Below, in pieces: positions 18,800 to 27,878 of a stretch of DNA of 34,836 bases. Source of the stretch: Deltaproteobacteria bacterium. Its GTDB lineage: Bacteria; Desulfobacterota; Desulfarculia; Adiutricales; Adiutricaceae. The position numbers were made by a program, and so were the translations under genes. The notes beneath the pieces were generated by a model. It worked only from the letters and a program-made list of their open reading frames with translations, ran no database searches and was not told the origin of the DNA. The DNA lies in NCBI GenBank assembly GCA_031264145.1, contig JAISEK010000050.1:1-34836 (forward strand). The letters run 5' to 3'. Position 1 is the first letter of the stretch, and each line of letters begins with the position of its first letter.

Positions 18800-19845
18800 C
18801 GTCCGCTTGGCTGGGGGAGGACAACGACCGCCCTGACCAGAACCAAATCGGAGACGTCTTGGTTTAAGTTGCAAAAGCGATCCATTTGTGGGAACCTATT
18901 TTGCAGTTTACCGACACCAACGTACAATGCAAGCATTTTGACTGACAGTCACCATGGGCCATATACCTGCTATTAGCGCACGTGCCGTCCCTTTTTTCGA
19001 TTCACCTTTAGGTCCGGCACTGGGACTTTTACACGAATTATGTGTTTGCCTTCAAAAAAAGCGTCTCCCCATATCAAGCTTTTCACACGACTCGCCTGGG
19101 CATGTCGTCATCAAGCGGTCATTCTTTTCTTCGCGTCGGGCAAGGCCATGATGATGGTATTGTCAAACTACTCAAAGTAGTTTTGCCGATAACCTGTAAC
19201 TCACCTGTGAACTCGATGTGGCAGAGCTGGACAAGGCCAAGACCTGACGGCTATCGTTTCGGAGGCCAAAGCCAACGAATCCTGGCAAAACAGCAAAGAG
19301 AACCTACTGAAAGAGAGAGCCTTTTCTGTTTCCAGCGGCGGGACTAGTCCTCTCCGAGACTGCTGCCCATCACGTTGGCCGAAGCCGTATGCCTGCCCAT
19401 GTACAGGCGGACCTCAGAGGTGCGCTTGGTGTGTATGGCATCTGGACCTGCCCAGACACTTCGGGCAAGATGACAAAATTCCACCGCAGGTTGTGAATTC
19501 AACCTTCATGGGTTAAAATAAAGCAAAGGGGGAAAAACACTCTTGATGTATTGCTTGTGCTTGCAGGGAACCTAACAAATATTGCTGTAAAAAGACTTGT
19601 TCCACATAACGATAAGTTCAGATTTACCTCCATTGAGTGAAAAAACTATGACAATTCATTATCCGCGGATCCTTCTACAATTACAGGAAGTACACCCTGA
19701 CTGTTCTATTACAATCTAATTCATAGTAATAATTTTTTTACATACAACCTTAATAATGAAAACATAATATATATTGTTTAATTATAATATCTATATAATT
19801 AAGTTTTAATATAAAAAAATAATTATATAAAATAATAGGTGAAAC
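18800..19845. other. Left flank of the accessory island, no intact gene
   Basis: About 1 kb between dnaX and the ParB-like gene. It contains the left copy of a diverged direct repeat (about 19075-19203), then stretches that read like protein fragments interrupted by stops (for example a charged helical frame around 19210-19330, and a minus-strand frame at about 19344-19490 that ends at a TAG but has no start). From 19500 onward the DNA is very AT-rich and leads into the AT-rich genes. These fragments may be relics of older insertions; I cannot name them. Confidence 0.5.
19075..19203 (+). repeat. Left copy of a diverged direct repeat flanking the island
   Basis: It shares CATCAAGCGG (19109-19118), a segment like ATGATGGNATNGTCAA (about 19149-19166) and CCGATAACCTG (19186-19196) in the same order and near-identical spacing with 25122-25254. 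This copy also holds an 8-bp stem, AAACTACT/AGTAGTTT. Confidence 0.6.
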
Positions 19846-20956
19846 ATGGATAATAATAACTATAATGACTTAAGCAGATACACTACAGTAAATGTCAATA
19901 ATTTACTCTTTGACCAATATAATCCACGCCTTCCAGACAACATAGACGGCTCTGACGATGACGCCGTCATGGAATGGATGCTTCGGGAAGGAGAAAGCGT
20001 AGAACTTATAGAATCTATCGGAGAATCTGGTTATTCGACAGCAGAACCGCTGCTTGTTGTAAAATATAGAAAAGATATCTATACTGTTGTCGAAGGAAAT
20101 AGGCGTCTTGTCGCCCTAAAAATTCTAAATAACCCATCTTTAGCACCAATAAATAAAAAAAACAATTAAAAATATTGTTTTAAATTCTCAATTTATACCA
20201 AAAGAAGTTCCTGTAGTAATTTATAAATCAAGAGAAGACGCTTTCGCCTATCTCGGATATAAGCATATTTCTGGAATAAAGACTTGGGGACCATTACAAA
20301 AAGCAAAATACGTTAAGCAACTGCTAGAACATTTCCTTAGTACAGGCTTGGATGAAAATAAAGCGTTTTCAAAAATTTCAAAAAATTCGGCCATAAAACC
20401 TAAAAAAGCCAAAACATCACTCACGGCCTTGGCACTATACGACCTCGCAAAAGAACGAGGCTTCTGGGACATAAAGAATATTGACACGACAAGCATTGAA
20501 TTTTCATTACTCCTTACTGCGGTGACTTATGAAAACATTTACCGATTTCTTGGCTTAAATTCGTCTGATGACCATACGCTTTCAGGATTGCGCGAAGAAC
20601 ACCTGAAAGAACTTTTCCAGTGGGTTTTTTCCAGGGAACTGGGAAACAAATCCCGCGTAGCAGAATCACGTCATTTGTCAACATTTGCCAAAGTTGTCTC
20701 TACGCCAGCAGCCTTAGAGGCATTCCGTGCTGGGATATCTCTTCAGGATGCCGCACTGTACACAGATGAGATTGATGACACTTTTCGCACTCTTGTCAGA
20801 AAGGCATTAAATAGTATGGAACAGACACATCAAATGGTATTAAAAATCACTCCAAATGAGCCCAATCTGGCATTATTACGTTCGTTAAAAGAACTTGTCA
20901 CAACGGCTGGCGTTATGTTAAAAAGCAAAATAGAGAACAACGATAAAGAATTCTAA
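19846..20956 (+). pseudogene. ParB/Srx-domain protein gene, frameshifted
   Basis: The first 107 codons read in one frame and the rest (from about 20162 to the TAA at 20956) in the +1 frame, together about 370 aa. The N-terminal half is a ParB/sulfiredoxin-type domain: a VNNLLFDQYNPRL start, a PLLVVKY strand, and the diagnostic VVEGNRRLVALKIL. The C-terminal half is helical, with no motif I recognise. The frame changes in a run of eight As (20155-20162); seven would restore one continuous protein (KKTIKNIV). The start has AGGTG upstream. Homologues in such loci sit beside methyltransferases and are thought to act in DNA modification or defence rather than chromosome partition. It may be a true pseudogene, a sequencing indel, or corrected by transcript slippage. 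It is very AT-rich and two bases from the next gene. Confidence 0.8.
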
Positions 20957-20958
20957 TA

Positions 20959-21987
20959 ATGACCTGTCTGCATGACATAGAAGTGCCGAATATAAAAAGA
21001 AATGGCGACTATTATCTTTGGGCTGACTATTTGGAGTTGCTCTGCCTGCTGTCTCAAGACAACGAGGTCACCATTAATGTTTTAGATGAATTTATGGGTG
21101 TAGATAAAGGAATGCATATCGATGAAGACATAATTGATGATATTACTTATTTTGACAGCACACAATCAGATTTAACAACAGAAATATTCAATAATTCTGA
21201 TAAAATATCATTAATATACGATGATTTATCACGAATTTTTTATACAAGATTATCTATATTTGGTGATAAATATCCATTTATATGTAATATCAACAATAAA
21301 ACTATTTTTAATAAAAAAGAATATTCTTATGATAACTTATTATATATTTTTCTTCTAATAGCAGGAAATACTCGTTTATTTAAGAAAAATTTTCAGCAAA
21401 ATCTTGCAAATGACTTTGAACAACTTGCGACCGATGCATTAAGAATAATTTTCCCTAAACCTTGGGAATGGAGACACTTTGGAACTGCCAAGCACACAAC
21501 TGTTGACTCTTACTTAGGCACTAAATATTCAAAATTAAAGATATTGAGCGATGATATAAATGCAAAACTAATTGTTGAAGAGTGCAATTTTTCAAAATTT
21601 GACACCAAAGATGCTGGTTTTGACTTTGTCTGCTGGTATCCTTTTGATGGAGATCGGGCATCGCATCTTCCACTAGTTTTTGCGCAAAGCACTTGCACGT
21701 CAAATCTCGACACTTTAATTATCAAACAATATAGTGTATTAGATGATCGTATCAAAAATTATTTCACACAAATTTGCTGTTATAATATTTTATTGACTCC
21801 AGTTTTTTTTCGAGATGCAGCTGGTTATTTCACTAGGCCCCATGAATTGGTTTCTGTCATTATCGATCGATTCCGCATAATGCAATTAATTAGTTATAAT
21901 ATTAAAATGTTTACTAAATTAAATTCTTATTGTGGAATAACAAATTCTTTTCCGTCTATAAATGAAAAATTGTACTATGGCAAATAG
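20959..21987 (+). CDS. Unknown protein, possible PD-(D/E)XK-type restriction endonuclease
   Basis: 342 aa, AT-rich and clearly unlike the core genes. I do not recognise a named family. The C-terminal half has DFEQLATDALRIIFP followed by a block starting DAGFDF (218-223) and leading through WYPFDGDRA to VFAQST, with Gln243. This pattern of a G-x-D strand followed by a (G/A)Q strand resembles endonuclease-like proteins found beside methyltransferases; the assignment is tentative, because a classical E-x-K is not visible. The N-terminal half is acidic, with no motif. It begins two bases after the ParB-like gene and ends 28 bp before the methyltransferase gene, so the three are almost certainly one operon. 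In a restriction-modification reading this would be the cleaving component. Confidence 0.65.
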   Translation: MTCLHDIEVPNIKRNGDYYLWADYLELLCLLSQDNEVTINVLDEFMGVDKGMHIDEDIIDDITYFDSTQSDLTTEIFNNSDKISLIYDDLSRIFYTRLSIFGDKYPFICNINNKTIFNKKEYSYDNLLYIFLLIAGNTRLFKKNFQQNLANDFEQLATDALRIIFPKPWEWRHFGTAKHTTVDSYLGTKYSKLKILSDDINAKLIVEECNFSKFDTKDAGFDFVCWYPFDGDRASHLPLVFAQSTCTSNLDTLIIKQYSVLDDRIKNYFTQICCYNILLTPVFFRDAAGYFTRPHELVSVIIDRFRIMQLISYNIKMFTKLNSYCGITNSFPSINEKLYYGK

Positions 21988-22015
21988 AGAATAATCATAT
22001 CTAAAAATAGTTATT

Positions 22016-22991
22016 ATGCCAAAATTAACAGCAATATCCTTGTTTTCCGGCTGCGGGGGGTTCGACTACGGGGCGAGCCTGTCGGGCATTGACGTTATCT
22101 GGGCGAACGACATTGACCACGTGGCGGCCTCAGCTTATCGAAGCCTCCTGCCCGGCACCGAGTTCGTCATAGCCGACGTTCGGACCATAAAACTCTTTCC
22201 ATTTGCGGATATCCTGATCGGATGCTATCCATGCACCGGCTTCAGTATCGCCGCCCGCCGCAAATGGTAAGGATAGATCCGACAGGGATTTGATGACCAT
22301 CGATGGCAACCACCTATACCTGGAATTCGTGCGCGTCCTGAAAAAAACAAGGCCAAAGTTTTTCGTCGTTGAAAACGTTCGGGGAATGATGAGCGCGAAA
22401 AATGGATGGTTCCTCCATGCCCAAATCAAAGGCTTCCTCGATTCGGGGTATTCAGTGGCCCATGAACTGCTTCATGCCCCAGACTACGGCGTCCCACAAT
22501 CCCGCCAGCGTGTCTTTTTCGTGGGGGTACGAAAGGACATTGCCCGCCATTTTCAATACCATTTTTTGCCCCCCACCCACGGACCCGGCCGCTCCCTCCC
22601 TTATGTCAGCCAGCAACAGGCCATCGGGGACTTGCCATGGTGGCCCATGGACGAGTTTCTGGACAAAGCCTTCCATGGCCACTATCTCACCAGAAACAGG
22701 AAACGCCCATGGACGGAGCCAAGCTACACCATAGTAGCCAACGCATCACACGTCCCCCTGCACCCCGCTGGCGAGCAAATGGCCTTCATAGAGAAGGACA
22801 GGTGGGCCCTACAGGGTGATTTCAATCGCCGATTGTCGTGGCGGGAATGTGCACGGCTGCAGGGCTTTCCGGATGACATGCGCCCAGTGGGCAGGCTGGA
22901 AGACAAATACAGAATCATCGGCAATGCGGTCCCACCTGCCTTCGGCAGGGCGTTGATTGCACCTATTGCTGGGGCATGCGGCGGAGGTTGA
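22016..22991 (+). pseudogene. C5 cytosine DNA methyltransferase gene, frameshifted
   Basis: A Dcm-type enzyme of about 325 aa split by one +1 frameshift. Frame one (22016-22270) holds motif I (ISLFSGCGGFDYG) and the catalytic motif IV in the form GCYPCTGFS, with Thr after the Pro-Cys instead of the usual Gln. The second frame holds motif VI (FFVVENVRG), motif VIII (QSRQRVFFVG), motif IX (SWRECARLQGFPD) and motif X (GNAVPPAFGRAL). Frames join near 22262-22271, around the AAATGGTAAGG sequence. All key motifs are otherwise present, so the damage looks recent or is a sequencing error. GC content is higher than in the two genes upstream although the three are closely spaced, which hints at a mosaic origin. 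It probably protected host DNA from the partner nuclease. Confidence 0.88.
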
Positions 22992-23413
22992 ACCGAGACT
23001 TCTAATCCCCCTTTGTTAGGCGTCCCTGGCACCAATCAGCCCGTTAGCGACATCCGGCCGCCCCCAACGCCCTCTCTTCTGTTCCCCAAGGATCGCCCCA
23101 TGACACGGAAAAATGCTCCCAACCGGGTGCCTCTCGACTTGAGGGTTGCTGCATCTTGCTGGCCAGTCTAACGGCCATGGACGGTAGGCCATGTCATGAG
23201 GAATTCCATACGGCCATGGCTTGGCCATGTCTAGTGATGGCGATACTCGACGGGCATGAAGCGGCCTGGATCAGACTCTTAAACATTAGCCGTAACCCCC
23301 GCCATTTCATGCGACCCATGAAATTTCTTTTATTTTCACTGCTATTGTTGGCAATGTGTAACTGACCTGGGTTTTATAGGTAACATATATTTGTACCCTA
23401 TATAAGGCGAAAC
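22992..23413. other. Spacer between the methyltransferase and transposase genes
   Basis: About 420 bp with no supported gene. It should include the left end of the insertion sequence, but I found no convincing terminal inverted repeat. Confidence 0.45.
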
Positions 23414-24964
23414 ATGTCACGCAAACCTGTCGCCGATAGTTTCATATACTTCCAAGAGCGGGCCAACGGCCGCAAGTACGCTAGATTCTGCCCCTCAGAT
23501 CGCAAGCATGGAGGGAAGGATATATATCTCGGCGTGGTCATCGACGAAGTCAAAGGGGTATTCCACAACCGAAACAGCGGCGGATATTTCCGATTCACCA
23601 TCGAGGCGGGAAGACAGGAGCTCACCGCTGACGAAAGGTCGCGCTACGGAGTCGCCGAGAAGGGCCATGGCCGGGATACGCCCAAAATGCCATTGACCCT
23701 GAACTTCGGGGACGCCTGGTTTCTTGACCACATTGTCGAAGTCTCCGGCCTCAGGGGGGTGCTTGGGAACGTCTGCCCTGGTGACCTGGACACGCTGCTG
23801 GCCCTCATAGCCTTCCGGCTCCTCGAAACAGGGGCCGACTGCCACGCTGGAAGATGGCTTGAGTCGTCATATGCCCGCTACCTTTACCCCAAAGCCCAGA
23901 TCGGGCCGCAGCGGATCAGCGAGTTTCTTGTCCGGCTAGGCGCCGAGGAGACCCAAAGGTCCTTCTTCGGCGCATACCTGGCGTACCTCAGGAAGACGTC
24001 GGGACTTGGCGAGAACGTGCTGATAGACTATGCCGGGCTCCCGGGCGACATCCACTTTGAACGCTCAAAGGCATGTGCCCACGACGGGGTCTCCAGGAAG
24101 GCGCGGTTGTTCTGCGTGGTGGAAAGGGGAACCGGCCTGCCGGTATATTTTCGCTATGTGGCTGGAAGGGCCGTGGACGCCTCCACGCTGCTGGCGACGG
24201 TAAACGGGCTTAAGGCGCAAGGGATCGACGTGGAGCATGGGATCCTGGACGCAGGATACTGCTCCCAGGCGAACGTCAAGATGTTGAAGAAGGACGACAT
24301 TTCTTTCCTAACGGGACTGCCATGCGGCAGATTCGCCAATGATTTGATCGCCAGGCACGGCGGAGATCTGCTATCCCACGAATATGAGCAGGAACATGGT
24401 GACCGCGTTCTCCGCGTAAAACGCGTCCCAGCCCGCATATTCGGTCTTGATTTGCAAGCATACATTTGCCTGGACGTAGACTTGATGCGTGATGAGCAGC
24501 AAAGAAGCCTCCAACGAAGCATAAGCGACTCGAAGAAGAAAACTAGAAAAGACACAACTGAGGATGGTCCAAAACGACTTGGCTACTTCGTGCTGCTGTC
24601 CTCCAAAGTCCTCAGCGAAAGGGAAGTGCTTCCTTTGCGTTATATGCGCCAGACAGTTGGGCGGATTTTCGACCTGGCGAAAAATGACGCTGGCCAGGTA
24701 CCGCCTATGGCTCGCGATGACGAGACGCTCCGAGGGCATTTGATGCTGTGCTTCATGTCAGCTGTCGCGCTCATGACCGTCAAACGCCTCCTCGACATGC
24801 GCAAGAGGCTAAAGGACATGGACGCTAAAATGGCCCTCAGAGACATGAGTTCCATAAAATGTGGCATTTTTGATAAGATATTAGTCATGACAGAAGCCAA
24901 TAAATATGCCAATACGATCATTAAAGAACTAAAACTAGAAATGCCCGGTGTAGTGAATATATAG
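23414..24964 (+). mobile_element. IS1634/IS4-type DDE transposase with altered catalytic Glu
   Basis: 516 aa, full length for an IS1634-like (IS4 superfamily) transposase, in GC-rich codons unlike the AT-rich genes to its left. The first catalytic Asp is D205 (VLIDYAGLPG) and the second D279 (GILDAGYCSQ). The third block, normally Y..RQ.(V/I)E..F...KND, reads YMRQTVGRIFDLAKND, so the expected Glu is Gly416 (GGG codon at 24659-24661; GAG would be one base away). The C-terminal RGHLMLCFMSAVALM segment is typical. I could not define terminal inverted repeats or a target-site duplication; ATAGGTAACAT (near 23379) and ATAGGTTACAT (near 24960) are similar short direct sequences on either side. The element may be catalytically dead. 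Confidence 0.85.
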
Positions 24965-25121
24965 GTTACATGAAAGCTCTGGAACTAAGGTTTAATTGTC
25001 ACTGGTACCCTAGACTTGCTCCCACATTCTGGGCCAACCCATTCCGGCTATCTTGGGGGTCCTGGCCCAGGGCCTTCCCACGATTATTTCCTCAACTGTC
25101 CCGACGCTCCGCCTCCGGCGC

Positions 25122-25254
25122 CAAGCTCCTCATGCGGTCAGCCTCGGGCCTGGCATCAAGCGGATTCGTTTCGCTTCCCATCGCACAAGGCAAGGCAGAA
25201 TGATGGGATCGTCAAGCAGTTTTGGGCCTATCTTGGCCGATAACCTGCGTAACG
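25122..25254 (+). repeat. Right copy of the diverged direct repeat flanking the island
   Basis: CATCAAGCGG (25154-25163), an ATGATGGGATCGTCAA segment (about 25200-25215) and CCGATAACCTG (25237-25247) match the left copy at 19075-19203 in order and orientation, with small indels. Confidence 0.6.
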
Positions 25255-25589
25255 GCCGTCCCCCGCATCGTCATCCGTGGCCAAAAACGGGCACCCCGCC
25301 AAGGATCTTGGCGCCATTACCGGCCTGTTTTGCCGGCCGGAATAGCCCGACTTGACCGATGCCGAGGCCCATCCGTCATCGCGCCCTGTCAAAAGCTCCA
25401 AGCCTGCCGGAGGCGCGATGACCGTCAGGTGAAAACCAAGGGGACCCTTGACCTTAGACGGCTATTCTGGCGAGGCCATCCCTGCCAGGATGGGCGCCAG
25501 GGACAGACGATGGGATGGCCGATGGACGAAAACGCTGGAACTAATGGCACCAGCCAGTGGCCATAAAGTTCATGCCAGGTCCGGAATTG

Positions 25590-25598
25590 TGGTATGAT
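25590..25598 (+). promoter_or_regulatory. Extended -10 promoter candidate for ybaB
   Basis: TGGTATGAT, of the same TG-N-TATNAT form as other promoters in this window; the -35 (TTCATG, 25569-25574) is poor. It leaves a leader of about 180 bases. Confidence 0.4.
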
Positions 25599-25783
25599 GG
25601 GGCCCAAGCCAAGTTCGTGTCCCCCGTCCGGCGGGCCAGTCCCCGAAATGGCCACTGCCCTGGCCCAAGGCAGGAAAATCCAGCCTTATCATGGCAAAAA
25701 GGCTTATCTGGCCGCCCCCTGCCCAAGCACTGACGAAAATGGTCTTGTCTTAGCCGACCATGGGACCCATTGGAGGATTTCGC

Positions 25784-26110
25784 ATGTCAACTGACGACTC
25801 GTCGCAGACCCTCAATATCATCAAGCAAGCCAAATTGATACAGGAAAAGATGACCCAGCTGCAGAAGGTCACGAACCAGAAGACCGTGACGGCCAGCTCG
25901 GGCGGGGGCATGGTCAAGGTCACGGCCAACGGGGCCTTCCAGATCGTCTCCATGCAAATCGACAGGCAGATCGTGAACCCGGACGACATCGAGATGCTGT
26001 CGGATCTAATCATCTCGGCCTCCAACCAGGCCCTGGCCGACGCCCAGGCCATGATCTCGGAGGAGATGTCCAAGCTTAGCTCGGGCTTCGCGCTGCCCAA
26101 CCTCATCTAG
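25784..26110 (+). CDS. ybaB: YbaB/EbfC family nucleoid-associated protein
   Basis: 108 aa from the ATG at 25784, set by GGAGG at 25772-25776. YbaB/EbfC proteins are small dimeric DNA-binding proteins of the nucleoid, usually encoded between dnaX and recR. The family pattern is clear: an N-terminal helical part (LIQEKMTQLQKVTNQ), then TASSGGGMVKVTANG, the strand IVSMQID, and the C-terminal ML.DLI..A.NQAL..A block ending in a helix. It is normal length. Here dnaX is 7 kb upstream beyond the island, and no recR follows. Confidence 0.93.
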   Translation: MSTDDSSQTLNIIKQAKLIQEKMTQLQKVTNQKTVTASSGGGMVKVTANGAFQIVSMQIDRQIVNPDDIEMLSDLIISASNQALADAQAMISEEMSKLSSGFALPNLI

Positions 26111-26322
26111 GTCCCGAGTCCAGGGCCATCGGCGCGGCCCGGCCGGGGAGGCCCGGGGACGCGCCGCCGGGGGCCGGCAAGGGCCCCGGGCCAGAGGGCG
26201 GCCGCCTCCGGGCCGGCCACGATCGGACTCCATTACCCCAAACCCCAGGCGCGGGAGACGAAAGCCAGGTGATTCCTACGCCCCAGAGCGCCAGCGCGGC
26301 GCCTTGCGGGAGAAGATCGAAA

Positions 26323-27459
26323 ATGGACAGCGACAGCCTTGACTCCATCGCCGCCGCCCCATTGGGCAAGGACATCGGCCAGGCCGACATCGAGGCCTTC
26401 GACCGGCTGACCTCGGTCGACCTGTCGCCGGAGGAGATACGGCTGGCCGAGAACCCGGACCAGTCCGCGCCTGGCGAGAGACGCCTCCTGGCCCTCCATT
26501 TCCACCCCGAGTGGGTGCCTCTGGGACTAATCGAGACCCGCCTCTCCCGCGCCTTCCCAGGGGCCTCGGACAGGATGGTCGTCCCGACCCAGCACAACCG
26601 GGTCATGGCCATGGGGCCCTGGGCCGGGGTGGAGGTCGACTGCCAGGCCCCCGAGTTCGGCCAGAAGATCCAGCTCCTCATCCACATGAGGAGCCAGGCC
26701 ATGGCCAAGGCCGGGAGGCTCCTGGAGATGATTGACCAGACCTTCAGGTTCCGGGCCCTGCAGCTCCTGGAGATCCTGGAGGCCCTGACCAGCCCTGACG
26801 AGTCCATGGCCCGGGAGATAAACGACAACGGCCTGGACCGCGAGGCCCTGGATCTGGCCAGCTTCTTCGCCTGCCGCCTGAACGAGCTCATCAGGACCAG
26901 GGACGTCATCGGCTCGCCCCGCTCGGAGATGCTGAAAAACCGCCTCCTGACCGACTTCATGCTGGCCCGCAACCAGGGCCTGGATCCGACCCTCTTCGCC
27001 AACAGCCTGTCGGTGGCCAACATCGTCAAGTCCATGGTCAAGCACCGCCTGGATCTCGGGCATTTCAGCACGGCCAGGGAGGTAATCGAGGAGGCCAGGG
27101 GCCTGGGGGCCGGCATCGTCATCCCCCACCCGCCACTGTTCTGGCCGGCCCTCATGGACGATCTGGACGTCGACGGCTGGGAGGTCTGGAACCCCTCGAC
27201 CCCCAGGCACGCGCAGTTCCTGATCGGCTGCCTGGAAAGGGCACAGGGACGGTCGCGACGGCCGCTGTTGGCCTTCATGGGCGACGACACGCACATGTCC
27301 TCGAAGATCAGGCCCAACATAACCGAGGACAAGAACGGCAAGGGCCGGGAAATCGGTTTCCAGCCGCCCTGGCGCAATCCCCTGGTGGCCGAGGCCCTCG
27401 CGAGGACAGGCCAGAGCCGGGAAAGGACCATGGACGAGTACCGGGCCCGCCTGGCCTAG
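26323..27459 (+). CDS. PHP-like metal-dependent hydrolase candidate
   Basis: 378 aa from ATG 26323 (GGGAG ten bases upstream); a GTG at 26269 is a less likely start. I recall similar uncharacterised proteins from sulfate reducers but know no established function. Visible metal-ligand-like motifs, in order: LHFHPEWVP (His59, His61), a PTQHN block, VIPHPPLFWPAL, and MGDDTHM (Asp321, Asp322, His324). The set of His and Asp motifs resembles the PHP superfamily of phosphoesterases, but the assignment is tentative. It lies 80 bp before the amphi-Trp gene on the same strand and is probably cotranscribed with it. No signal peptide or membrane segment. Confidence 0.7.
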   Translation: MDSDSLDSIAAAPLGKDIGQADIEAFDRLTSVDLSPEEIRLAENPDQSAPGERRLLALHFHPEWVPLGLIETRLSRAFPGASDRMVVPTQHNRVMAMGPWAGVEVDCQAPEFGQKIQLLIHMRSQAMAKAGRLLEMIDQTFRFRALQLLEILEALTSPDESMAREINDNGLDREALDLASFFACRLNELIRTRDVIGSPRSEMLKNRLLTDFMLARNQGLDPTLFANSLSVANIVKSMVKHRLDLGHFSTAREVIEEARGLGAGIVIPHPPLFWPALMDDLDVDGWEVWNPSTPRHAQFLIGCLERAQGRSRRPLLAFMGDDTHMSSKIRPNITEDKNGKGREIGFQPPWRNPLVAEALARTGQSRERTMDEYRARLA

Positions 27460-27538
27460 AAGGGGGTGCCCATTCCCGGCCCACGGGGCCGGGACGGCCA
27501 GGAAAACCGCCCGCCCGACTCGGCAATTTGGAACAGAG

Positions 27539-27853
27539 ATGAACAAAAACACATTTACGCACAATTTCGTCTCGGATCCCGACGAGGTGGCCGACTTTCT
27601 GGCCGCCCTGATCGAGGGCTTCAGGAAGCGCCGGATAACCATCGGCTCCGAGGGACGCGAACAGGTCCTCCAGGTGTCCGAGATACTGGACATCTCCATG
27701 GAGTCGAGCCAACGAAAGGGCCGGGTCCGCCTGTGCCTGAACGTGAATTGGCCCGAGACCAGCCCGCCCAGGCGGGACCTCTTTTCCGCCCAGGCCGGGG
27801 GCGATGGCGGGCCGGATCCGGCCAGGGGGAAGGGAACCCAGGGCGACCCTTGA
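27539..27853 (+). CDS. Amphi-Trp domain protein
   Basis: 104 aa. Residues 15-72 match the amphi-Trp domain: an amphipathic helix (VADFLAALIEGFRKRRI), the turn TIGSEG, a strand with LQVSEILDISMES, and the closing LCLNVNWPE with its Trp. The domain was defined partly from its association with the so-called GAK gene system of sulfate reducers; none of the core GAK genes (ATP-grasp, CofD-like, HprK-related kinase) is in this window. The C-terminal 30 residues are Gly/Pro/Asp-rich and probably disordered. The function is not established. The next gene's promoter overlaps its 3' end. Confidence 0.82.
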   Translation: MNKNTFTHNFVSDPDEVADFLAALIEGFRKRRITIGSEGREQVLQVSEILDISMESSQRKGRVRLCLNVNWPETSPPRRDLFSAQAGGDGGPDPARGKGTQGDP

Positions 27854-27878
27854 TGGCGTTGCCGCCTCATGGTATAAT
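27850..27878 (+). promoter_or_regulatory. Strong promoter for the PhoU-kinase gene
   Basis: TTGATG (27850-27855), a 17-bp spacer, and TATAAT (27873-27878) with TGG in front as an extended -10. The -35 overlaps the stop region of the amphi-Trp gene. Confidence 0.85.

Larger units (their letters stand above)
24965..25783. other. Right flank of the island and ybaB leader
   Basis: About 820 bp without a gene. It holds the right copy of the flanking direct repeat (25122-25254), GC-rich unassigned DNA, and the probable ybaB promoter at 25590-25598. Confidence 0.5.

Noticed and set aside
20155-20166. Programmed -1 frameshift at AAAAAAC in the ParB-like gene
   Set aside because: The heptamer fits the -1 slippery pattern, but the downstream frame is +1 relative to the upstream one, so a -1 shift would not rejoin the protein.
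23355-25010. Terminal inverted repeats for the IS1634-like element
   Set aside because: Short matches such as TGTNACTG and ATAGGTNACAT occur on both sides but in direct, not inverted, orientation and are too short.
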